Source of the DNA: Microvelia longipes
Lineage: Eukaryota > Arthropoda > Insecta > Hemiptera > Veliidae
Assembly: GCA_018340805.1 (NCBI GenBank)
Contig: JACMZG010001870.1
Span: 15,354,457-15,418,456, forward strand
Reading direction: 5' to 3'
Length of the DNA: 64,000 nt
Part shown: positions 29,901-41,200 of the stretch, piece by piece
Layout of the letters: each line of letters starts with the position of its first letter
Position numbering within the stretch: position 1 is the stretch's first letter
Notes under the pieces: model-generated
Told to the model about the DNA's origin: nothing
Databases searched by the model: none
The model's input: only the letters and a program-made list of their open reading frames with translations
Translations under genes and position numbers: made by a program

Positions 29901-32631
29901 ACTTCAGACATTTCTATTGGTCATAACAATTTTAAAGGGTTCAATTACTTTATAAACTATTTAGTTGTTTTCAAAGAAATATAAGCTTGATACCAGACCA
30001 ATTAAAGCTAAATAAATCAAAGAAAGATACTTATTATTGATTAAAATACACTTGAGAAATAAATAATCTGAACATTTTAAGCCATAAATCAAAAGGATTA
30101 TTTTCCAATTATTCATTATGAATATAATAAATATAAATAAAAACTAATTTTATTAAAACCCACTTATTCTTTGACAACTTAAATCTCCTTGATCTTAGAG
30201 ATAAATTAGTATTCTATAGGCACCTTAAGAATAGCATTGATTCTGCTGCTGTTCGTTTTAAATTTTGCAGTCATATAAATAAAAATAAAATGCCCGTTTT
30301 AGGGCCTTTCGGCCCATCAGGGTATTCACCCTGCGGGAACCACCTCAGGTGGGTTGCATCTACTACACTCTAAGAAGTAATTAAAGTTGGCGAAATCTTT
30401 TTAATACAAATACTATTCATAAAAAACTTAGAGCATAGCCCGGGCTGCGAACCCGGACCTCCGGTGCCGAAATCGAAATTTTTATTTGCAGTCATATAAA
30501 AATACTAAATATTTGATAGATATTATCCCTGTTTTTTTTTTAATCGATTTATCAAATGATAATTTTAAACTTGGATTCCCTGCACTCGCTCTCATTACTT
30601 TGGACTCTCTTCACTCATCCTCAGAATATGAAATCCAGCTAGCTCATATTCCTCCATGACTTTGAACTCTCTTCACTCATCCTCAGAATATAAAATCCAG
30701 CCTAATTCATATCCAGCATGACTTTGAACTCTCTTCACTCATCTCAGAATATAAAATCCAGCTAATTCATATTCCCAGCATGACTTTGAACTCTCTTACT
30801 CATCCTCAGAAATATAAATCAGCTAATTCATATTCCAGCATGACTTTGAACTCTCTTCACTCATCCTCAGAATATAAAATCCCAGCTAATCATATTCCAG
30901 CAATGACTTTGAACTCTCTTCACTCATCCTCAGAATATAAAAAATCCAGCTAATTCATATCCAGCATGACTTTGAACTCTCTTTACCTCATCCTCAAATA
31001 TAAAATCCAGCTAATTCATATTCCAGCATGACTTTGAACTCTCTTCACTCATCCTCAGAATATAAAATCCAGCTAATTCATATTCCAGCATGACTTTGAA
31101 CTCTCTTCACTCATCCTCAGAATATGAAATCCAGCTAGCTCATATTCCTCCATGACTTTGAACCTCTCACTCATCCTCAGAATATAAAAATCCAGCTAAT
31201 TCATATTCCAGCATGACTTTGAACTCTCTTACTCATCCTCAGAATATAAAATCCAGCTAATTCATATTCCAGCATGACTTTGAACCTCTCTTTACTCATC
31301 TCAGAATATAAAATCCAGCTAATTCATATTCCAGCATGACTTTGAACTCTCTTCACTCATCCTCAGAATATAAAATCCAGCTAATTCATATTCCAGCATG
31401 ACTTTGAACTCTCTTCACTCATCCTCAGAATATAAAATCCAGCTAATTCATATTCCAGCATGACTTTGAACTCTCTTTACTCATCCTCAGAATATAAAAT
31501 CCAGCTAATTCATATTCCAGCATGACTTTGAACTCTCTTCACTCATCCTCAGAATATAAATCCAGCTATTCATATTCCAGCACTTCACTCATCCTCAGAA
31601 TATAAAATCCAGCTAATTCATATTCCAGCATGACTTTGAACTCTCTTCACTCATCCTCAGAATATAAAATCCAGCTAATTCATATTCCAGCATGACTTTG
31701 AACTCTCTTCACTCATCCTCAGAATATAAAATCCAGCTAATTCATATTCCAGCATGACTTGAACTCTCTTTACTCATCTTCCTCAGAAATATAAAATCCA
31801 GCTAATTCATATTCCAGCATGACTTTGAACCTCTTTACTCATCCTCAAGAATATAAAATCCAGCTAATTCATATTCAGCATGACTTTGAACTCTCTTCAC
31901 TCATCCTCTCCAGCTCAATCCAGCAGAATTCATATTCCAGCATGACTTTGAACTCTCTTCACTCATCCTCAATCCAATTCATATTCCAGCATGACTTTGA
32001 ACTCTCTCACTTATCCTTAAGCACTAAAAACATCTGTTTTATTTCCAGTAGTCAGCCGTCAATCAAGGCACTGACCTTGCTTGATTTTATGATCCAACAA
32101 AGTCTATAGATATATTGGCTATATTGTAATGAAAATCGGTATACTTATTTTTACATTTTTAAGACGTAAGGGATACATTATTATTATATTTTTTTTCATT
32201 TTTAATATTTAAAAAAATTCTAAATGTCATTCAATAAAAATACAGTATAACACAGAAATCATATGATTTGTTGGAGTTGTTCAGGTTTTTTAAAAAGATT
32301 CTAAAAGGGATCACCTTTCAGAAACCAATTACTGAAATTATTGTTACTTATAATACTTATTTATGTCACTACAGAATAATATAATTATTTATTATGATTA
32401 AAACTGTTATTATTAAATAATAATGAGTTTAAATAAGCAAAAAGATGGCTTTTTTTCATCTGCCCAAGAAATTGTTCCTAACATATAAAAAAAAATAAAA
32501 AAGGTATAAGAAAAAATATATTACTTACTTTTATTAGCATTTTCTAAAATCCAATTTTCATCAGATAAATTAATTAGTAAATGAGCTTCGTTAAAACAAA
32601 CATACAATAACAGTAGTAAAGTAGTCTTCAT
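14967..32631 (-). CDS. MANBA: Lysosomal beta-mannosidase (GH2), 14 exons
   Basis: Exons in transcript order: 32631-32529, 29442-29358, 28828-28612, 27380-27178, 26346-26091, 24991-24826, 23491-23295, 22460-22270, 21756-21566, 19960-19701, 19044-18897, 17592-17381, 16875-16690 and 15203-14967. All phases agree and give 883 aa (human is 879). It removes terminal beta-mannose from N-glycan fragments, chiefly Man-beta-1,4-GlcNAc, in the lysosome. The N-terminus [16 protein letters not shown] is a signal peptide. A sugar-binding domain ([32 protein letters not shown]) is followed by WWPNGYG, then the TIM barrel with KGSNWIPSD and [15 protein letters not shown] holds the acid/base Glu (about residue 464), and RFTSEYG holds the nucleophile Glu (about 560). 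[12 protein letters not shown] and a C-terminal FSDNGFHF block complete it. No active-site loss is visible. An in-frame TAG precedes the ATG. The donor of exon 5 (gttaga) is the weakest splice site. Introns are loaded with repeats. Confidence 0.95.
16179..16666. mobile_element. Short inverted-repeat element (MITE) with 55-bp perfect ends
   Basis: The left end begins cttcggtatacggtgcaccc and the right end is its exact reverse complement for about 55 bp, through tatatcgatatatttttagtt. The total is about 488 bp. The interior is T-rich and non-coding; the 73-aa frame at 16324-16545 is hydrophobic noise. No target-site duplication is obvious. It lies in a MANBA intron, ending 24 bp from the donor side of exon 13. 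The perfect ends suggest recent movement. Confidence 0.85.
17806..18580. mobile_element. Foldback element carrying an internal minisatellite
   Basis: The outer inverted repeats read inward from both sides as taaaataa..tctccactgatgtaatattt and continue through a block like ctggctttcaacc..aaaggtctt. The interior is a tandem array, with one inverted unit next to the right arm. There is no coding sequence. It is inserted in the MANBA intron between exons 12 and 11. Class unknown; Penelope-like or other non-autonomous foldback elements are possible. Confidence 0.75.
17890..18440 (+). repeat. About 53-bp minisatellite, ~12 units
   Basis: The unit contains gagtcttttcttactgttga, ctgtcggtgagacgttagga and agctaggtttt. 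About 12 units, many shortened by small deletions. A single inverted unit follows at about 18450-18503. The array is wholly inside the foldback element at 17806-18580. Confidence 0.9.
20360..20435. repeat. Two adjacent perfect hairpins
   Basis: The first is agtcctatgactt, gta spacer, then its complement (about 20360-20388). The second is tttaattctaac, aag spacer, gttagaattaaa (about 20412-20438). Both lie in the MANBA intron between exons 10 and 9. Function unknown. Confidence 0.65.
22480..22940 (+). repeat. Interspersed repeat family R1, copy 3
   Basis: Shares the tttcctcatttatatactgt left edge, aaaacctcctgagtagtttt, the ctgtctgtatgtgttt tract and the agtcatatattagacca block with copies 1 and 2. 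It is antisense to MANBA and begins about 20 bp upstream of exon 8. Confidence 0.6.
24547..24635. repeat. Perfect 24-bp palindrome plus companion hairpin
   Basis: 24547-24570 is a perfect palindrome with half-site ttcactgtgagg. Downstream, ttttgcctcac (24598-24608) and gtgaggcaaaa (24625-24635) form a second stem using the same gtgaggc word. It lies in the MANBA intron between exons 7 and 6. Role unknown. Confidence 0.75.
25183..25253. repeat. Inverted repeat, possible short MITE
   Basis: gacgtcattgcaggaat at 25183-25199 is answered by attcctgcaatgatgtc at about 25235-25251, with one mismatch and about 35 bp between. It lies in the MANBA intron between exons 6 and 5. Ends of a larger element were not resolved. 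Confidence 0.6.
26591..26925. mobile_element. Long-TIR MITE, mariner-like ends
   Basis: The left end is ttatacagggtgtcc with a gacttaacaatacgtgt block. The right end, reverse-complemented, is ttacacagggtgacc with gacttaacgatacgtgt. Similarity continues to cttgataaaagct.ctg.atg, so each arm is roughly 100 bp in 335 bp. The TA..CAGGGTG ends and flanking TA suit a Tc1/mariner-type element; that is inference. It lies in MANBA intron 4. No transposase is present. Confidence 0.75.
27030..27130 (+). repeat. Element end with hammerhead-like core
   Basis: It contains ctgatgatggcctttagc, then aaggttgaaagtgttta, an aataaatgtttta block and attgagag. It resembles the outer arms of the foldback element near 18.5 kb and a copy near 56.7 kb. 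The CTGATGA..GAAA spacing recalls a minimal hammerhead ribozyme, unproven. Confidence 0.4.
27556..27800 (+). repeat. Interspersed repeat family R1, copy 4
   Basis: Carries cctcataggaaaagtattgtg, tttttaaggactcctgagtg, gtctgtatgtgtgtgtctg and a tgctagatagttgaaacttt block. Truncated on the right by the palindrome at 27822. MANBA intron 3, antisense to the gene. Confidence 0.65.
27822..27883. repeat. Perfect 26-bp-arm palindrome
   Basis: Left arm cctataaaattgaaatatta.. is followed by a 10-base spacer (gttaatataa) and an exact 26-bp reverse complement ending tcaattttatagg. The right arm runs directly into R1 copy 5 (tataggaaaagtattg), and copy 4 ends just to the left. Confidence 0.9.
27878..28260 (+). 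repeat. Interspersed repeat family R1, copy 5
   Basis: Begins tataggaaaagtattgc, continues with ttttacctgaattaatttca and tttttaagatctcctgagtg, and keeps the distal agtcgtatataagacc and atgacatttat blocks. Its 72-aa frame (27991-28209) is repeat-derived. Confidence 0.65.
29015..29265 (+). repeat. Interspersed repeat family R1, copy 6
   Basis: Begins ataaaggaagagtattgtg, then a caaaaaatccggcagt block, tttttaagaccttatgaatg, and a gtttgtgtgttattatcac tract, ending around the aaaacttggtaaaacaatca block. It lies in MANBA intron 2, about 90 bp from exon 2. Confidence 0.6.
30287..30478 (-). mobile_element. tRNA-derived SINE family S1, copy 2
   Basis: Nearly identical to copy 1 over aaatgcccgttttagggcc, ttcaccctgcgggaacca, catctactacactctaag and gcatagcccgggctgcgaac. 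It ends at gtgccgaaatcgaa and lacks the tRNA-like head seen in copy 1 (5' truncated). MANBA intron 1; same strand as the gene. Confidence 0.75.
30590..32020 (+). repeat. 62-bp minisatellite, ~23 units, in MANBA intron 1
   Basis: The unit reads catgactttgaactctcttc, actcatcctcagaatataaa, atccagctaattcatattcc, ag. Units differ mainly by 1-5 base indels. The first and last units are divergent (tactttggactctctt; ccttaagcactaaaaa). The frame 31819-32109 merely translates the array. It may contain long-read consensus errors, since neighbouring exons show no such indels. Confidence 0.95.
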
Positions 32632-33510
32632 TTCTCTAACATTCTAATTGCACTGAAAACATAAATATACGACGTGAATGTAGTCTATGTCCACTGATCA
32701 TTCAGAAATTCCCCTCTACAATTCACAGCTTTATTATCTTAGACAGTTCATTTATCTTTATATTCTGATAAAGATATTAAAATCTTTGAGCCTTTTTGTT
32801 TAAATATTATTGATAGTGATGCTATCTTTACTGTATTTAAATTATAAAAATATATAAATTAACTATTGTTATCTTCAATTGTATCTGTTTTTGTTTATTC
32901 TATCTAAACAGATTATTAGATTAGATAATAATTAATACAGCAAATATTTTATTATTTCCTTAAATCCTTTAAGGGATGCTTTAAAAATTCAAGTAAAAAA
33001 TAAAATGTATTTATTTTAAACTAAAGATTAGAAAAAAAATTAAATATCAAAATAAAGTGTTATACATTTTTTTTATTTCCTATATCACTTTAAAAAAATC
33101 TTTATTTACAGAATATGAGTTAAATTTCTTATAAATTTGGCTCATATTCTCTAAACTTATTTTTTTTAAATTTGATTTACTAAATTATAATTGCTAAAAA
33201 CTACATTAAAATTTCATTGTGTTGTTGAAAAATTTAAATTATTAAATCAGACTATAAATATTTAAATTATTGTTCTGTTGTCAATTTAATGATAAAACAT
33301 TGCAGTTAAGAAGTTTATTATTAAAGTGGTTTTTGTTTTAACTAGGTGTGCACTTATTTAGGATATAGGGTGAAATAAAAATATATCTGAATTTGATATG
33401 TTAAATTTAACTTTAAATAATTCAACATTATTGATTTTTTTTGCAACTTTATTTCCTTTTTTGATTAGTGTGATGTTTTTCTACAGTTTTATGAGGTTTG
33501 TACAATCAAA

Positions 33511-33571
<61 letters not shown>

Positions 33572-33834
33572 GTGTGTGTGGTGTGTAATAAATACGGTTG
33601 GGAGTCAACTAATATAGCTTTTGAGCCTTGAATTACTCAAAGTCTGGTACCCTACTTTATATAAAATATTTTTATTAACATCTATTTTTGCAGCCTTTGC
33701 TGATTACAGTAAATTATACAGCATTGCTTTACTAAATATTAACACTCTATAACAACATTTGTTGTTATAATAATTGAATATAGTCCTAATATAATATAAT
33801 TAAATCCTGTTGTTCTGATTAACTTTGAGAATTA
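32632..33834. other. MANBA upstream region, AT-rich
   Basis: Presumed promoter side of MANBA, which reads leftward. I can pick out no confident core promoter element. A (TA)n tract at about 33515-33569 leads into tgtgtgtgtggtgtg; the 33398-33631 frame is a translation of it. Confidence 0.45.
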
Positions 33835-34310
33835 AACCTAGATAAATGTGCAGTAATTCATTTTGGTAAAAATAATCCTAAGAACAAATATTGTATCAAT
33901 CCATTCAGGAACAATAAGTTGTTATAACCGTTTGACAAATAAAGTAACCAAGCAGAGAGACCTAGGTGTATTGGTGACTTCAGATCTGAAATGGGAAAAA
34001 CATATAACTTCAAATGGTGAAGAAAACCAGACCCTATATTGATTTTATAATTAGAAGATCTTTCACCTCTCTAAACTCTGATCTTTTGAAAACACTATAC
34101 TCTATCTAAATCAGACCAATACTGGAATATGCTTCTGTTGTCATCTTTACTTGGCTTAAAAAAGATATTAACTTACTTGAGAGAGTGCAACATAGAATCA
34201 CCAAGCCATCTCCTCAATTAAAGTTTTTGGATTACTCAGATATGTTGGTTGCACTTGAACTTGATCCCCTGGTAGATGGGAGAAACCGTATTGATGTCAC
34301 GGAAACTTAA
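33835..34310 (+). mobile_element. Non-LTR retrotransposon fragment (Jockey/CR1-like RT C-terminus)
   Basis: Broken frames translate to segments typical of the region after the reverse transcriptase palm: NLDKCAVIHFGKNNPKN, then RDLGVLVTSDLKWEKHI, then SDLLKTLYS with IRPILEYASVV, then KKDINLLERVQHRITK and LELDPLVDGRNRID. Several frameshifts and stops make it a dead copy. Only the 3' part of the ORF is present. Superfamily (CR1, Jockey or similar) is inferred from pattern memory. Confidence 0.8.
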
Positions 34311-37300
34311 CATTACTTAGCCTATAAACCACACTCTTGTAGTAATAAGCTTACATAGGCTTGCCATATAAAATCAATATTGATAGAATCAAGCTAAACT
34401 AATTAAATTATACTAAAAGGGCTTTCTAAATATTCCTAACAATGGACCTATTATTAATAAAAATATTTTATAATTTAAAATAATATTAAATTAGTTATAT
34501 TTTTATAAATAAACATTATTCTACTTTCCCTGGTAACTATTAATTAATTTTATATGTATAAAACTACTATTATTAATTAGCTGTTTCTCACCATTTGACT
34601 GACTGCTTTTATAGTAATTAAAGTTAATTTACATCCTCTAATTTTGACAAGTCTGTTAAATGTTAGCAGCATTTGCAAATACATATTTATCAAGTTATTT
34701 TATTTATTTAATTGCTTTTTTTTGCATTTATACGTACTCTATTCTTTTATTATTTTTTAATTCTATTAATATTATTTTGTTATTTTATTGTTGTTTTTTT
34801 CTTGTTACCAAATTTGTAAAGGGTCTGCTCTTAAATTTATAAAATTAATGTACATGCTGAACATGTTACATTGAATACTCTTTACTCTCCTAAAAAGTGT
34901 TGACTAATTTATCATTAAAAACATTATTTTTTGTTGTTAAATGCAGGAATATCAGCACCCATGAATACTTAACTACACCAAGTAGGCTCTTTCTAAACTA
35001 TTCTCATAAAATGTATCTTGTCTATTTAATGTAATAATTAACGCGTTGAACAAGAGCATGAATACATTATTTATGCTTGTGTTTGTAACTAGTTATTATT
35101 TGTAGTATAGTTATACTTGTGTTTGTTACCCAATTATTTAATTTTTCTCAAACTTGAATTTTATTTTTTTATCTTTTTGATGTATATTTTTTTCATATTG
35201 TAATTTTAAGTATACAATTATGTGATGCCTTAATTGATTTTAGCCATTAGTGTAAATTTAAAAATAAATAAACATTGAGTCCAGAGTCAATACTGTTTCC
35301 TTAAGTGTCCCAAAATTCAAAAAACCTGTGGTAAATAACCGGAAAACTTAAAAACGGCTGGTAATCAACATATTAAATAGGTTATTGTTTTCTACTTTTT
35401 TGGGTGCTGAATCAAATAAAATTGGTCCCAAAATTATAGACTACTTAAAGCCAGGGTTCCTGGGTTTAAATCATGGTATTGGCGATAATTTGTTATTTGT
35501 CATATTTACACAGCATAAATTTATAACTACAAAATAATATAAGCTTTGTGATTTGTGCTTTCTTGCTTAAGTTTCCAGTTTATGTCTTATAAGCTGGGCT
35601 GTAGAAGAACTACTTGTTCACAATTTTTCTGAGTTAATCCACACAATTTTTTTTAAATTTAGTGAAAACTGAGCATTAAATGTGTCCTAACTATGCTAAA
35701 CAGTGATGATATTTGAACAATGACCATAGTTTTGTCCTGTGGAATGCATATGCACATTTCCTTTGAACAATTCGGAAAAAATGAATAAATAGTAATGCTA
35801 CAGTCCAGGTTATAAGTCATAAACTGGATACTTAAGCATGGAATGGATTGTTAAGCAAGAGAGCAAAAATTGCAAAGAAAATTCACAAAGCTTCAGAACT
35901 CTGCACCACATTTTTTTTCTAGTAGTTTGACACATTCTTTGCTTTTTCTGGCCTTATCTAGTTTTTAATTAAATGAATAATATATCTTTTCTATTAACTA
36001 TACTATTAGTATAGTACTTATATTAGTATATATACTATTGCAGTTGACAATATATTTTTTTATTCTAGTGTTTTTTTTAAATTTATTTAATATTATGGTG
36101 AGTCTATACCACAGAATCTCCGTCAAAACAATTAACGATTATACCAAATATTACAAAATAACTGTACCTGAATTTTCCATTAAAAGAAGAGTTTAATTCT
36201 GCTTATTTGAGCATTATGAACTTGCAAATGAATTTTTAAAATAAGTAAATAAAATCTATTGTAAAAAAGGGGGATTAAAATTAAACTAAATGAGATTTTT
36301 TCATGACTTCTTAACATGTGAAAAGCTATTATAACATGGTTTAAAACAACTCTAATTAGTTCATCAATTGAGGAAATTGAATACTACATTAAAATAAAAT
36401 TAAAAGAGATAAACAGTGAAAAATAAAGTTTTTCTTAATGACTTAAATGCTTCCATATCACTAGTCTGATAACTCATTTAAATGTTATCTATATAACATT
36501 TAATCTATATAAATGTTATCTATATCTACTTTGGGAGTTTCTAATTATTTACTTAACTTATGGCAGTCATAATATGTATGTCTTTTAAAAGTTCAAAAGG
36601 TTACACATTATAATAAAATCAATCTTGTTTAAAATTAATATGAGTAATAAAATTTTATTTATTTATAACTTCCAGATCATATAGTTTATTTAAATGGTAT
36701 TTTTATGTTGTAATTATCTTGTGTGTAGAAGTTAATTTGTTCAACCTACACACTTAAAAAATTATAGCAGTAAATAAAGTGATAACTAAGAAAGAAAATA
36801 GAGAAATTGTAAATTGGCCATTAGTACACTATAATTAAGTCATTAGAATAATAAAATTTAATATAATGAGAGTGAAATGATAGGGCATTGTAAGTAATGG
36901 TTTGAAAAAGTGATCAGGTTAAGTTTCGTGAAGGAGTGATCAGTTAGAGAAAACTGTCATTTGTTAAAGGCAGGTTATGCAAAATTTGGTCCCCAGCACC
37001 TTTGGGATCCGTGGAAGAATTTTAGGGGGGTCTGTGAGTTATTAATCAAAGCAAAATCTGTGATGATTTAATAAGCTTAACAGTTCATATACTTTCTGTG
37101 GCCACTAAATATTTAGATATTAGATATAATACATAATTCAAGAAATAATTAACCAAGTTTTCTTGATGAATTAATAGTCCAGTTTTTCTATTTTAAGTAA
37201 AAAGGTAGGAAAAGTCGGGGCCAATAAGATTATTACCGAAGTTCTGTTTGTCGCATTTACAAATATTGAGTGTTCATCTTCATCTTGGTTCAAACAAAGA

Positions 37301-37945
37301 AATATCAACCTTATATTAGTTGAAATAAGAAATATCAAAGGTTACAAATATAATGTTTTTAGACAAATTATAGTGATTTTGTATGCATTGAGTGTTAACT
37401 GTAAATAATTATTATCTTCATACTTATTAAGTTATGCCTGTAAACATCATCTCATCATACATGAACGTTTTTAGAATATATAACATCAGCTAGGTAGAAA
37501 AAGCTTAAAGCTATGTCCAAATACATACCTTAAGCTTTGCACGTGAATATAATCTCTTGTAAGACATTTTTAGGATATATAACTTCAGCTAGGGAAAAGT
37601 AGCTTAAAGCTATGTCTATGCACAATTTAAATGTAATTCATGGCATCTATGAAAATACACTAATTGAATAGTAACTTTATTTTGTTAAACTAACTTTTTG
37701 ACAAAGGAATATTTTTATATTCCTATTATAAAAATAATTTTTCATATTACCTTTTTTAATAATTTACTGTTGTATAAGTACTAGAAAAAATACTAATAAA
37801 GTACTCTGTTCTTCTTGCTGGTCTCGCATTTATCCTAAAGTTTATACAATGCACAGCGTTAATTTTTAGCACATTTACTTAAAAAAATTTAAAAAATGAA
37901 TAACAAATTGTCTTATGTAAAAAATTAAATACACTAAAAATTAAG
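34311..37945. other. Gene-free stretch upstream of MANBA
   Basis: AT-rich DNA with no supportable gene. Short frames here, such as 34660-34842, are Phe/Leu/Ile noise. At 37490-37620 there are two approximate copies of an atataac.tcagctagg..agcttaaagctatgtc block about 100 bp apart. Confidence 0.5.
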
Positions 37946-38290
37946 CCTGGCTTTGAGTAGTCTTATTGACTCCAAACCCACTTTACTCATATTCAGCTCC
38001 CCAAAAACATGGAAAATGACACCCTACTGGAGATTTTTGTTTATGGCTGTATTTTAAGTTGTTCATTTCCTAACCAGGTTTTATTTTTGGACTCTCGTAT
38101 TGACTCCGGACAGGTTGCATTCAATTCAGCACCCCAAAAAATAGGTATCTTTTACAAGAAGGCTCTTTCTACAAGTAAGGACCTTTTCAGGCATAAATTG
38201 TAACCCTTGAAAATGTTGCTGACTCATCAAACCAACTAATTAAACAACCTGGTTTTCAATGGGGTTTCTGTACTTCAGAAAAAAACACCA
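37946..38290 (+). repeat. Repeat family R4, copy A (partly tandem)
   Basis: Two sub-units about 135 bp apart share ttattgactccaaac/cgtattgactccggac and ttcagc.ccccaaaaa blocks. The following ggttttcaatggggtttctg also occurs at 56105-56335 with similar spacing. The 38009-38203 frame is therefore repeat-derived, not a gene. Confidence 0.55.
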
Positions 38291-41200
38291 TTTTCTGATT
38301 CTCAATTGACTAAAATAATTTTTAGTTACCAAATATTATTTTTTATGTATATAATAAGTCTGCCACTTGAGGGAGTAATATGTAAAAATAAATTTGAATA
38401 AATTAAAATTCCATTTATTTGAAAATTAAAAATAATATATTTTTACTTACATTCAATTATGAAAAAATAAAAATTCGAAAAAATATCACCAAATTGTGTT
38501 TTTCATTCTTAAAACATAAACAATGTAAGTAAATTTATTTATATCACTAAAAATATTTAGAGAAACATAAATTCAAAAGATTTTTTTTTAAACCTTAAGA
38601 ACCAGAAAAAAGAATATCACAGAAATAACATAATTCTTTTGACAAATAAATATAAATTAGAAATAAAGAGGTTATAATTACATAAACACAATAGTACATT
38701 ATTTGAGAATAAACAAAAAATGATAATAATAAGACCGACCAATAAAAGTTTTGTAAAGAACATCAAGATAGTATTGCTTAATAAACCATTCGTTAGCATA
38801 ACACCTTCTAAAATTATAATTAGTAGTAAATGAAGTTGAATATACTTAAAACTGTATAAATAACACAATTCTAAAAAATTATCCATTTAGAAAAAATAGG
38901 TATTACAATATTTGGGCTGGATAACCTTTTCTGAAAATTAAAAAATCTGTGGTCTCAAGGGTTAATGATTAATTCTACAGGTAAAAATATTTTTAGAAAA
39001 TAAAAACTTCAAAAAATATTATCTTTAGAAAATACTAGAGAGATTAATAGGCCAAAAAATAGTGTGGCTTCTCTGTTTATGTAATTTTCAGCAATCACAA
39101 TAAAAAACTATTTATTTATTTTTTTATAAATAATAAGAATATTTATTTTTAAAAAATGTGTGAAAAAAATAGTACTCAACTATCATTTAAAATCCTTAAA
39201 ATTAATTCTCTAGGTATTTTCTTAAAACTTAATACACCAAAAACAGGACTCAGAGTAATAGGTTTTACTCTACCAAATAACTACCACTCTACCAAATATC
39301 CATATCTTTGAACTAGGTTGCTATTTCCTAATTATTCATTTATTCTAGTTGACAGAGGAAAACCAACTAGTCCTTATAGTAAAAGCTTGCTTCGCAAGGG
39401 ATAAAATACTGTCTTATGCAAGATGGTATGCTAGCAAAGAAAATAGTTATTTTTATCTTAGGTAGTTTGTTCTTTCTTAGCTTATATTGATAGGCCTTTA
39501 CAAAAATTAATAATGTTTTATTCATTGTCACAATAGTTACTTAGATTTAACAGGAAAAATTTAATTAGTAAAAATCCATTCTAAAGGAACTTAATTCCCG
39601 ATAATAAATTATAAATAGGCCATTAATAATTGTTTAAATTATAATTATTTCAGAGGAGATATTTATAATATTTTATTTAAATCAAGTTTTTAAAAGAAAT
39701 ATAATAATTTAGCAGATTTAAAATCTGCACTATGTTATTGAGTCTCAGCTTTCTCAAGAATGAAAATCCGGTATGAGTACCATTTTAGATTTGGTCTGAG
39801 AACCAATGGTCAAGTTACTCTCATATGATTTTTTACTTCTGTTAAAGCCAACACTTAAAACATTAGGTGAAAGGAAAAAGCACCCCTTTAGCGAATTTCT
39901 TTAAAGGAAATTTGCTAATTATATTAGCAATAATTAATAAATATAATTATTATATTTCTTTTAATTATTTATATAGAGCATTTTGTGACATTTAAATACA
40001 ATATAAATTAGCATTCCTCCGTTTAGGAAGATAAAGAAATCTCTCCGACTGAAATTATTTATTTGTGACAATTTGAAACTAAATATAAATGTATAATAGT
40101 AGAAAATCAAATTAGAACATCCCTGAATAAAAGAAATACAAAAAAAGATATACTGTTTATACTTACTTATTTTTTTATTGTATTGTGCAAAAAAAATAAT
40201 AGCACTAAAATACTATAAGTTTATATTAATAATAGTTTATTTACAAAGAAATAGATACAGAAAATGTGTCATGGAGGGGTGGTTAAAATATAGATAGATT
40301 TGTCATTTGACTTAAGTTAAAACAAATAAGTTAGTGGTTTTGGTCGGTGGAAATATATTCTCTATAATTTTTTAATTGGCAAACAACTAACAGTTACTTT
40401 GAAACCAAATATTTTCATAATTTTATTAAAATTGATACTAAAGGAATTAATAAGAATTTTTAATAAAGAAGTCAAATGACAAATTATAATTTTTATACCA
40501 TACTGTACATAAGGAATAAGTAGCAGAACATTGACATCAAGTAAGATTTTTTTAGAAACAACATGAACCAAAATGAGGAATGTTTTATGTGCATTATAAG
40601 AAATACAAAAAAATTAAAGCTCCTTACAACGGTACAGGCCTTTACTGATGCTTTCCAAAATAATTTTTCTTTCAATGTCAAAATTATGGTGCTAAAAATG
40701 TGAATTTCGGAACAAATTAATGGAAAAAAAAGTTTTAGACTTTGGAATAGTGGTATCTAAAAGTGTACAGTTACGTATGTATTTCAAGTACTAATGGCAG
40801 ACACCAATATTCATTTTTATCAGTAGTTTAATTATTTTGTAGGTATTTAAACCTCTTACGTGGGTAAATTGATTCCATTTAATTTAAATTAAAAGTAAAT
40901 GTAGTTTTGCTGAAGTAATTAAAAATATGAGTAAATCACAACAGGAAGTTGAGCTACATATTCCTAGCACATATTTTTTTTTAAATTTACAAGAAACCAA
41001 TCTTAGATAATACAAAACTTAGCACTTCCCACATTAATTTTACACACTTATATAAAAATTACTTTTTGATGAGCTAATATTTATACGAGAAAAAGTTACA
41101 TTAAGTAAAGAAATAAACCAAAAGTATATCGTTTTCCAAAATGAAGAAACTATAAAGCAAGATGACTGCCAGAATCCGAACAGTTAAGCCAAATTGAGCA

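Noticed and set aside
31819..32109. 96-aa open frame with repeated FELS-type segments
   Set aside because: It is a translation of the 62-bp minisatellite.
38009..38203. 64-aa open frame that looks less AT-biased
   Set aside because: It overlaps a repeat also present near 56.2 kb and has no conserved motif.
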